Below are positions 1 to 5,347 of a stretch of 6,087 nt of DNA, piece by piece; position 1 is the first letter of the stretch; each line of letters begins with the position of its first letter. The notes beneath the pieces were generated by a model. That model was not told where the DNA came from and searched no databases. It was given only the letters and a program-made list of their open reading frames with translations. The translations under genes were made by a program, and so were the position numbers. Source of the DNA: Eubacteriales bacterium (GTDB lineage: Bacteria > Bacillota > Clostridia > Peptostreptococcales > Anaerovoracaceae); assembly GCA_028692535.1 (NCBI GenBank), contig JAQUXD010000102.1, forward strand, positions 1 to 6,087, in the 5' to 3' direction.

Positions 1-312
1 CTGGTACAGGGCGAAGGCTTCGCCCTCGGAGAACAGCTTCACGTTTCGATCCGGCCGGAATATGTGGAAGTCGCCAAAGAACCTGTAGACGGATTTGACA
101 TTCAAGGACGCGTCAAGGATTTTATCTACATGGGCACGGTGGTCAAAACGGCCGTGGAGCTGAAAGACGGCCAGGAGATCAAATATTCCAGGTTTGAGCA
201 GGATCAGAGCATTCAACCCGGAGATACCGTGTATCTGTCCTGGAAGCCTTCAAGGGCTGTTGCCATCAAAATGGGAACGGAAGCGGAGGAGCGTTATGAA
301 GAAGAAAAATAG
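1..312 (+). CDS. potA: ABC transporter ATP-binding protein, PotA type, C-terminal fragment (5' end outside window)
   Basis: The frame is open from base 1 and ends at TAG 310-312, giving the last 103 residues of a longer protein. The visible part has no Walker or signature motifs; these would lie upstream of the window. It contains the SIRPE motif (residues 18-22 of the fragment) and a beta-rich stretch (about 30-95) typical of the C-terminal TOBE regulatory domain of PotA/MalK-type ATPases, where IRPE-like motifs are characteristic. The role, by family, is ATP hydrolysis on the cytoplasmic face to power the PotBC-type permeases encoded next. The tail is very acidic (EAEERYEEEK). Its last 17 nt overlap the start of the permease gene, which supports an operon. 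The first in-frame ATG in the window (64) is internal and not the true start. The family is confident from the downstream potBCD order; the substrate cannot be read from this fragment. Confidence 0.88.
   Translation: MVQGEGFALGEQLHVSIRPEYVEVAKEPVDGFDIQGRVKDFIYMGTVVKTAVELKDGQEIKYSRFEQDQSIQPGDTVYLSWKPSRAVAIKMGTEAEERYEEEK
285..290 (+). promoter_or_regulatory. Ribosome binding site of the PotB-type permease
   Basis: GGAGGA lies 5 nt upstream of ATG 296, inside the end of the ATPase gene. It fixes the permease start at 296 rather than at the longer in-frame opening from 194, whose extra residues have no hydrophobic or family-like character. Confidence 0.75.
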
Positions 313-1150
313 GCTCCCGGCCTTGGCTATGGCCGGACCGGTATCGGTATGGATGATCCTATTTGTCACTATCCCTATGTTCTTCATCATTTTTATCAGC
401 TTTATGTCCAGAGGTATTTTCGGAGATGTGGTATACGATCCGTCCATGGAAAGCTATCTGACGTTGCTGGACAGCACGTACTTCAACGTGATCTCCAAGT
501 CGTTGAAGGTCGCCGCATTCACCACGCTGGCCTGTCTGGGCCTGGGCTATCCGTTTGCCTATTATATTGCCAAGCGCCCCAAGGATCAGGCGGCGAAATA
601 CATTACACTCATTATGATCCCTTTCTGGACCAATACGCTGATGCGTCTGAACAGCTGGCTTCTTCTGTTCCAGACCAGCGGTCCGGTGAACAATTTTCTT
701 CAAAATTCGGGCATCACGGATGCACCCGTCCGGTTTGTCTACACCGACGAACTCGTAGCCCTCGGTATGGTTACGAGTATGCTGCCCTTTGCCGTATTGC
801 CGATGTACAGCTCCATCGAAAAGCTCAACAAGTCTCTGCTGGAGGCATCCGCCGATCTGGGTGCCGATGCAAAGACGACCTTCCAAAAAATAACTCTGCC
901 ACTCACGTTCCCGGGAATTTTCTCGGCGATCATTCTTGTTTTCATTCCTTCACTCGGAGTCTACACGGTTCCGGACATGTTGGGCGGAGGAAAAGTGCTG
1001 TACATCGGTAATATCATAAAGAATCAGTTTGGAATGATCCGAAACTGGCCTCTGGGCGCTGCGCTGTCCTGTCTGCTCATCGCCATCACCGGATTGCTCA
1101 TATTCCTCTATACCCGGTTTACGAGCATTGAAGAGATGGAGGTGGTGTAG
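296..1150 (+). CDS. potB: ABC transporter permease, PotB type
   Basis: This is a 284-residue integral membrane protein, about the usual length for PotB. Hydrophobic stretches suggest six transmembrane helices at roughly 13-35, 68-92, 102-125, 150-172, 205-225 and 253-273. The cytoplasmic EAA loop that docks on the ATPase is clear at about 183-203 (EASADLGADA, then ITLPLTFPG). By family it forms the translocation channel with the PotC-type partner. The start at ATG 296 is chosen because GGAGGA sits 5 nt upstream and the resulting N terminus (MKKKNRLPAL) is a positively charged lead into the first helix. The gene begins 17 nt inside the ATPase gene and its stop (TAG 1148-1150) directly abuts the next start, so translation is probably coupled. 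Family membership is very secure; transport of spermidine or putrescine itself is not proven here. Confidence 0.94.
   Translation: MKKKNRLPALAMAGPVSVWMILFVTIPMFFIIFISFMSRGIFGDVVYDPSMESYLTLLDSTYFNVISKSLKVAAFTTLACLGLGYPFAYYIAKRPKDQAAKYITLIMIPFWTNTLMRLNSWLLLFQTSGPVNNFLQNSGITDAPVRFVYTDELVALGMVTSMLPFAVLPMYSSIEKLNKSLLEASADLGADAKTTFQKITLPLTFPGIFSAIILVFIPSLGVYTVPDMLGGGKVLYIGNIIKNQFGMIRNWPLGAALSCLLIAITGLLIFLYTRFTSIEEMEVV
1138..1145 (+). promoter_or_regulatory. Ribosome binding site of the PotC-type permease
   Basis: GGAGGTGG lies in the last codons of the PotB-type gene. From the GGAGG core the gap is 8 nt to GTG 1151 and 14 nt to the in-frame ATG 1157, so the GTG is the better start, though ATG 1157 cannot be excluded. 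Confidence 0.65.
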
Positions 1151-1978
1151 GTGGCGATGTCCCAGCGTGCAAAAAAGAAAAAATCCCTTAAGCTTCTTGC
1201 CGATTTCTATGCCATTTTGATCTATGCGATCTTTTACATCCCCGTCGTGGTGATGATGGTGTTTTCCTTCAACGATCAGCGCAACAACTATTATTGGGCA
1301 GGCTTTACCACAAAGTGGTACGGAGAGTTGTTCAACAATCACGCCCTCACTGACAGTCTGTGGTATTCGGTGGTCATTGCGGTACTGGCCACACTCATTT
1401 CCGTCACCATCGGAACGATCGGCGCATTGGGCTTGCGTAAATTTGAGTTTAAGGGAAGGCGTTTTATCAACCAAATGCTCTACATTCCGATCATTGTACC
1501 GGAAATCGTTCTGGCTGTAGCCATTCTCGTGGTTTTTATGACCGTCGGCGTTCGGCTTGGCATGGGTAGTATTCTGATCGGCCACTGCACTTTCTGCATC
1601 CCTTATGCGGTGGTCACGATCAAGGGTCGGATCAGCGGAGATGACAACAGCATGGAGGAAGCCTCCATGGATCTTGGCGCAAACCGGCTTCAGACATTTT
1701 TCCGGGTCACGCTGCCCAGTATCATGCCCGGCGTCATGAGCGCGGCGTTTCTGTCGTTTACGCTGTCCATCGACGACGTCGTCATGAGCAATATGCTGGC
1801 CGGGGCAAAGCAATCCACGCTGCCGGTCCTGATCTTGTCCATGAGCCGCAGCGGCGTCACACCCGATGCCAATGCTCTTACAACCCTTATGATTCTAATC
1901 ATCGTCATTGCGATGGTTTTGAATAATTATGTAAAGAGTGCGTTAAAGAAACGCAGAAAAAAGGAGGTAAATTTATGA
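1151..1978 (+). CDS. potC: ABC transporter permease, PotC type
   Basis: This 275-residue membrane protein is the second permease of the importer. Helices are suggested at about 18-40, 70-95, 107-131, 137-157, 192-212 and 243-263. The EAA loop is visible at about 170-193 (EASMDLGANR, then VTLPSIMPG), and the following SIDDVVMS stretch (206-213) matches the SLDDFVIS-like signature of PotC proteins. By family it pairs with the PotB-type subunit in the cytoplasmic membrane. The start is probably GTG 1151, immediately after the previous stop, on ribosome-site spacing; ATG 1157 would shorten it by two residues. The C terminus is strongly basic (KSALKKRRKKE). Its TGA stop (1976-1978) overlaps the next ATG (1975) as ATGA, a classic coupling arrangement. 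The family call is very secure. Confidence 0.94.
   Translation: MAMSQRAKKKKSLKLLADFYAILIYAIFYIPVVVMMVFSFNDQRNNYYWAGFTTKWYGELFNNHALTDSLWYSVVIAVLATLISVTIGTIGALGLRKFEFKGRRFINQMLYIPIIVPEIVLAVAILVVFMTVGVRLGMGSILIGHCTFCIPYAVVTIKGRISGDDNSMEEASMDLGANRLQTFFRVTLPSIMPGVMSAAFLSFTLSIDDVVMSNMLAGAKQSTLPVLILSMSRSGVTPDANALTTLMILIIVIAMVLNNYVKSALKKRRKKEVNL
1961..1968 (+). promoter_or_regulatory. Consensus ribosome binding site of the PotD-type lipoprotein
   Basis: AAGGAGGT is a full-length match to the 16S rRNA anti-Shine-Dalgarno sequence and ends 6 nt before ATG 1975. It is the best site in the operon, which fits the usual need for more binding protein than permease, although protein levels are not visible from sequence. 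Confidence 0.85.
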
Positions 1979-3027
1979 ATCTCAAAAAGTTGACAGCGGT
2001 ACTGCTTATGCTGGTACTGGTGGCATCTCTGGCAGCCTGCGGCGGTGGCGCCGCCGAAGAACCGGAAGCCAGCACAGAACTGAACATCTATATGTGGAAC
2101 GAATACATATCGGATGAGCTCATTGCGAATTTCGAGGCGGAGAACAACTGCAAAGTCAATCTGTCCTACATGAGCGACAACGCTGATGCGATCACAAAGC
2201 TCACAGCAGGCGGAGGTCAGGAGTACGACCTGATCATGACCTGTGATGCGTACATGGAATCCCTGGTGGCCGGAGATTATGTGCAGGCCATCAATTTTGA
2301 CAACGTCCCTAATGCGACAGCCAATATCAACGAAGCATATTGGGCGGCAAAGGAGTATTGCGTTCCTTATCTGATGAATTACATTTATGTCGTTTATGAT
2401 ACGGAAAGATGCCCGATCGAGATCACCGGTTACCAAGATCTGGTCGATCCGGCGCTGGCAGGGCAGATCGGTTCCGTGGACGGCGCGAGAAATCTGTTTC
2501 CCATCGCATTAGTCGCTCTGGGCTACGATCCCAACTCCACAGAAGAGTCCGAGATCGCGGAAGCTTATGAATGGCTGGTGGATTACAACAACAACGTAGT
2601 CGCATACGGCGGTACGGAATTGAACATCACAAACGGCACCGTGAGCGTCATTTTCACGTATGACGGAAACGCTTCTTGGGCAATGTCCGAGCTGGGTGAA
2701 AACAACAATCTGGTGATCGCGCCCTTCGAAAGCGATCCCGTACAACTGGGTTTCGACCTGTATGTCATTCCCAAGGGAGCCGCACACGTGGATCTGGCTG
2801 AAAAGTTCCTGAACTACATCTGTGTGCCCGAAGTCATGGCCGCCAATCTGGAAGAATTCCCGTATTCCTGCCCCAACGACGCGGCAGTGGCGGTGGCTTC
2901 CGACACATACAAAAACGATCCCGCCAGAGATTTTGGGTACAAGCAGAATGTTTTCTTCCAGGAAGATGTGGGCGAAGCTATCACAATCTACAACGATTAC
3001 TATCAAAAGCTAAAGGTGGGAGAATAA
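1975..3027 (+). CDS. potD: Substrate-binding lipoprotein of the PotABCD-type importer
   Basis: This 350-residue protein starts with a lipoprotein signal: basic MNLKK, a hydrophobic core, and lipobox LAAC (19-22), so the mature form would be lipid-anchored at C22 outside the membrane. The mature part follows PotD: NIYMWNEYISDEL (about 37-49), YDLIMTCDAY (84-93), and a C terminus DVGEAITIYNDYYQKLK that closely matches my memory of E. coli PotD. It delivers substrate to the permeases encoded upstream. Compared from memory with E. coli PotD contact residues, W41, Y44, D261, Y297 and Q329 look conserved, but the S83, Y85, D168, E171, W229 and W255 positions appear to be C90, A92, G170, N173, Y229 and G259. 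Loss of the acidic pair that holds the polyamine amine makes free spermidine or putrescine less certain as ligand. The gene symbol therefore denotes family, not proven substrate. Confidence 0.92.
   Translation: MNLKKLTAVLLMLVLVASLAACGGGAAEEPEASTELNIYMWNEYISDELIANFEAENNCKVNLSYMSDNADAITKLTAGGGQEYDLIMTCDAYMESLVAGDYVQAINFDNVPNATANINEAYWAAKEYCVPYLMNYIYVVYDTERCPIEITGYQDLVDPALAGQIGSVDGARNLFPIALVALGYDPNSTEESEIAEAYEWLVDYNNNVVAYGGTELNITNGTVSVIFTYDGNASWAMSELGENNNLVIAPFESDPVQLGFDLYVIPKGAAHVDLAEKFLNYICVPEVMAANLEEFPYSCPNDAAVAVASDTYKNDPARDFGYKQNVFFQEDVGEAITIYNDYYQKLKVGE
3014..3022 (+). promoter_or_regulatory. Probable ribosome binding site of the SIS-domain gene
   Basis: AGGTGGGAG, in the last codons of the lipoprotein gene, is an imperfect purine-rich site. 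GGGAG ends 6 nt before TTG 3029. No in-frame ATG occurs until the codon for residue 41, which is already inside the first SIS beta strand, so TTG 3029 is the only sensible start. Confidence 0.5.
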
Positions 3028-3028
3028 T

Positions 3029-4024
3029 TTGCTGAAATTTGATGAGAAAAAACAGATCGACAGTGTAAGAGGCGCTTTGGCGCTTCGCGGACAGATCGAG
3101 GAGATCGTGGACGCCATTTGCAAGGAAGGCTATCGAAACATCCTTCTCATGGGAATCGGCGGAACCTATGCCTCGTGCCTGCAGACGGCTGTTCACATGA
3201 AAGAAAGATCCGGTCTGGAAGTGTTGGTCGAAAATGCGGCCGAGTATCTGACGACAGGAAACAAACGGGTCGGGGAAGGGACCGTCGCGGTGGTCTCTTC
3301 CGTGACCGGAAGCACTTCGGAAATGCTGGAAGGCGTAGCCAAGGCTCAAAAGGCCGGTGCGAAAGTACTGGGATTCATCGATGTGGAAACGACAGAGCTG
3401 GCGAAGATGGTGGACTGGGAAATTGCTTATCCGAGCAATGAGCAGCTGAAGTTTTTTATGGCTGCTGATCGCTTCATGTACAACGCAGGGGAGTTTGACG
3501 AATACGAGGCTATGTATGCCGAGTTTGACAAGAACCTTCCCGAAGCGTTGGTTGAAACGGAAAAGCAAGCCGACGCATTCGGCCTACAATTTGCCGAAGA
3601 GCACAGAAACGATCCGATCCATTATTTTGTGGGCGCGGGAAACCAATACGGCGCCACGTATTCCTATGCAATGTGCTACTGGGAAGAAATGCATTGGATC
3701 AGAACAAAGTCGATCCACTCTGCGGAATTCTTCCACGGCATGCTGGAGATCGTGGACCGGGACACTGCTGTGACAGTTTTTGTCGGGGAGGATTCCCAGC
3801 GGAGTCTAAGCGAACGTGTTGCGAAGTTCCTTCCGAGGATCTGCGCCCGTCATACGATCATCGATACGAAGGATTATCCTCTGAATGGGATCAGTTCGGC
3901 TTATCGAGGTTGTGTGTCTCATTTGGTGATGCATGCCGTAACCAACCGGATCGATGCGCATTTGGAAAAACTCAATTGCCATCCCATGGAAATACGGCGC
4001 TATTATCGGCAACTCAAGTACTAA
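3029..4024 (+). CDS. SIS-domain sugar-phosphate protein, FrlB/FraB deglycase-like
   Basis: The 331-residue protein carries two SIS domains, each binding a phosphosugar in relatives. The first (about 20-165) has the strand ILLMGIGGTYAS (38-49) and the phosphate loop SVTGSTSE (91-98). The second (about 195-331) begins HYFVGAGNQYGA. There is no glutaminase domain, so it is not full-length GlmS. SAEFFHGMLEIVD (231-243) and the ending RRYYRQLKY strongly recall FrlB, the fructoselysine-6-phosphate deglycase. H236 aligns with GlmS H504, and E220, exactly 16 residues before it, with GlmS E488; both are the catalytic pair reported in FraB. Phosphate contacts T46, S91, T93 and T96 are plausible. Translation starts at TTG 3029, one base after the lipoprotein stop. 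By inference it splits a 6-phosphorylated sugar-amine conjugate brought in by the upstream importer. It could instead be an AgaS-like or other SIS isomerase; the exact substrate is unknown. Confidence 0.85.
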   Translation: MLKFDEKKQIDSVRGALALRGQIEEIVDAICKEGYRNILLMGIGGTYASCLQTAVHMKERSGLEVLVENAAEYLTTGNKRVGEGTVAVVSSVTGSTSEMLEGVAKAQKAGAKVLGFIDVETTELAKMVDWEIAYPSNEQLKFFMAADRFMYNAGEFDEYEAMYAEFDKNLPEALVETEKQADAFGLQFAEEHRNDPIHYFVGAGNQYGATYSYAMCYWEEMHWIRTKSIHSAEFFHGMLEIVDRDTAVTVFVGEDSQRSLSERVAKFLPRICARHTIIDTKDYPLNGISSAYRGCVSHLVMHAVTNRIDAHLEKLNCHPMEIRRYYRQLKY

Positions 4025-4038
4025 ACGAATAAAAGCCT

Positions 4039-4080
4039 CCGAGAGCTGTTGCGTATATCAACGATCAAACAGATTCTCGG
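4039..4080 (+). other. Imperfect hairpin downstream of the SIS-domain gene
   Basis: CCGAGA (4039-4044) pairs with TCTCGG (4075-4080), and CTGTT (4046-4050) with AACAG (4068-4072), separated by a small 1x2 internal loop and closing a 17-nt loop. No T-run follows, so it is not a standard terminator. It may protect the 3' end of the operon mRNA or be incidental. Confidence 0.35.
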
Positions 4081-4090
4081 CGACCCTTAG

Positions 4091-4130
4091 AGAATGAGTT
4101 CGAATTACCTTCGGACTCATTCTGTTTGTA
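4091..4130 (+). terminator. Probable intrinsic terminator of the transporter operon
   Basis: A 14-bp stem is formed by 4091-4104 and 4110-4123, with one G:T wobble and a 5-nt loop (TTACC), followed by the weak T-rich tail GTTTGTA. It lies 66 bases past the SIS-domain stop and before the promoter of the next gene, the expected place for the operon end. The tail is poorer in T than in strong terminators, so some read-through is possible. The stem is nearly symmetric and might also work on the opposite strand, but no gene ends there. Confidence 0.75.
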
Positions 4131-4152
4131 TCGGTGAAACTTATGGTTTTTC

Positions 4153-4182
4153 TTGTGATATACATGAATTCTGTAGTATAAT
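4153..4182 (+). promoter_or_regulatory. Probable sigma-A promoter of the HD-GYP gene
   Basis: A perfect -10 box TATAAT (4177-4182) sits 18 bp downstream of a -35-like TTGTGA (4153-4158, four of six consensus bases). Transcription would begin near 4189, leaving an AT-rich leader of about 75 nt. It is correctly placed between the terminator and the gene. No operator palindrome is evident around it. Confidence 0.65.
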
Positions 4183-4263
4183 GAAATCTACGTATATGCT
4201 TCTGATGCGAGAATTTAAATCAAAAAACCTAAAAACGAATTCCAATAAAAGGTATATTTACGA

Positions 4264-5331
4264 ATGAGATACGTACCCATATCCAGCGTGCACGATGGAT
4301 TGACATTAGGAGAGGATTTATATAATGAGATAGGGGAGCTTCTTCTGGCGCAGGGATGTGTATTGACGAAAAAGAACATACAGTCAATCAGGAGATTAAG
4401 ATACAGCGGCATCTATATCGATGATGAGATTTCGAAAGGCATCACTGTAGAGAGCATCGTCAGCGAGCGAGTTCGGGCGAAGACGCTCAAGCAGATCAAA
4501 GACATTTTCATCGATTACGAGCAAGGCGGACAAAATCTGAACAGCAACCTTGATGCAATCAGGTTGCAGATCGAAAATATTGTTGACGAAATCTATTCCA
4601 ATCAAGACCTTATTGTCAATCTTGTAGAATTGCAGGCTTACGATGACTATACCTACAATCACTGCGTCAGTGTGGCGATTTTATCCATCGCCCTGGGCGT
4701 CGCTTTGTCCATGGGCAAACAGGAGCTTTACGACTTAGGCTTTGCGGCGCTCCTGCACGATATCGGAAAGGTGTTCATCGACAAGGCCATCATCAACAAG
4801 CCCTCCACCTTGACTACTGAGGAATTTGAGCAAATGAAGAACCATTCCTTTCTTGGATTCGAACACATACAGAGCGATTATAAGGTGTCCGACGAGATCC
4901 TGCTCGGCATTTTGGATCATCATGAAAGATATGACGGCAGCGGTTATCCAAGCGGCAAGGTGGGCGATCAGATCTCCTGGTACGGCAGGATCATTGCCAC
5001 TGCGGACGTGTATGACGCGCTGACATCGGAGAGGCCTTACCGGAAGGCGGTCCTCCCGTCTGATGCGATGGAATTTATCATGGCATCCAATACCGCTCAG
5101 TTTGATTCCACTGTCGTGGAGGCGTTCACACGAAAAATCGCGCCGTATCCCTTGGGGACCTGCGTGCTGCTGAGCAACGGTTTTTCTGCAATTGTATCCG
5201 GGAACTGCAAGGAATCCGGTCTGAGACCGAAAGTAAGAGTATATAAGGAAAAAGAGATCGATGTCGAGCCTTACGAGATCGATCTGTCAGATTTTGAGTA
5301 TCTCAGTACAATCATCGTGGAAATTTTGTAA
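4264..5331 (+). CDS. HD-GYP domain protein, probable cyclic-di-GMP phosphodiesterase
   Basis: The 355-residue cytoplasmic protein (no membrane segment or signal) has three parts. An N-terminal module (1-60) starts MRYVPISSVHDGLTLGEDLY, a typical opening of Firmicutes HD-GYP proteins. A helical linker (60-125) follows, then the HD-GYP domain (about 125-295). Key residues are all present: H133, the HD pair H165/D166 with K169 (LLHDIGK), H194, H219/H220, the GYP signature in HHERYDGSGYP (219-229), D248, and DALTSERPYR (251-260). By family it is predicted to hydrolyse cyclic-di-GMP using a bound di- or tri-metal centre. A beta-rich tail (295-355) follows. ATG 4264 is chosen for the family-like N terminus, with an AAAAGGT site (4247-4253) about 10 nt upstream. 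It is driven by its own promoter and lies 16 nt before the J-domain gene. Activity on cGAMP or loss of activity cannot be excluded, but the active site looks intact. Confidence 0.92.
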   Translation: MRYVPISSVHDGLTLGEDLYNEIGELLLAQGCVLTKKNIQSIRRLRYSGIYIDDEISKGITVESIVSERVRAKTLKQIKDIFIDYEQGGQNLNSNLDAIRLQIENIVDEIYSNQDLIVNLVELQAYDDYTYNHCVSVAILSIALGVALSMGKQELYDLGFAALLHDIGKVFIDKAIINKPSTLTTEEFEQMKNHSFLGFEHIQSDYKVSDEILLGILDHHERYDGSGYPSGKVGDQISWYGRIIATADVYDALTSERPYRKAVLPSDAMEFIMASNTAQFDSTVVEAFTRKIAPYPLGTCVLLSNGFSAIVSGNCKESGLRPKVRVYKEKEIDVEPYEIDLSDFEYLSTIIVEIL

Positions 5332-5347
5332 GAAGCAGAGACGGAAG

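Noticed and set aside
349..1011. Long + strand open frame (220 codons) inside the PotB-type gene in another frame.
   Set aside because: It overlaps a gene with clear membrane helices and EAA motif, has no ribosome site, and shows no recognisable protein pattern.
1651..1669. Perfect 8-bp inverted repeat with a 3-nt loop inside the PotC-type gene, containing GGAGG.
   Set aside because: It falls exactly on the conserved EAA-loop codons (MEEASMD), so codon constraint explains it; there is no sign of an internal start or regulatory role.
950..1813. Long minus-strand open frame (287 codons) opposite the permease genes.
   Set aside because: The product is His/Asp-rich low-quality sequence, typical of the antisense of membrane-protein codons, and it spans two well-supported + strand genes.
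2981..3568. Minus-strand open frame (195 codons) opposite the start of the SIS-domain gene.
   Set aside because: It crosses the lipoprotein/SIS gene junction on the other strand and has no domain-like features; it is a shadow of the real coding frames.
4131..4263. Possible riboswitch (for example cyclic-di-GMP) in the leader of the HD-GYP gene.
   Set aside because: The transcribed leader is only about 75 nt, AT-rich and without stable paired stems or recognisable conserved cores.
4181..4267. A 28-codon open frame in the HD-GYP leader whose TGA overlaps the HD-GYP ATG (ATGA).
   Set aside because: Its first ATG lies within the -10 box of the proposed promoter, and the internal ATGs at 4196 and 4205 have no ribosome site. 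The Lys/Asn-rich content reflects the AT-rich leader rather than a peptide gene.
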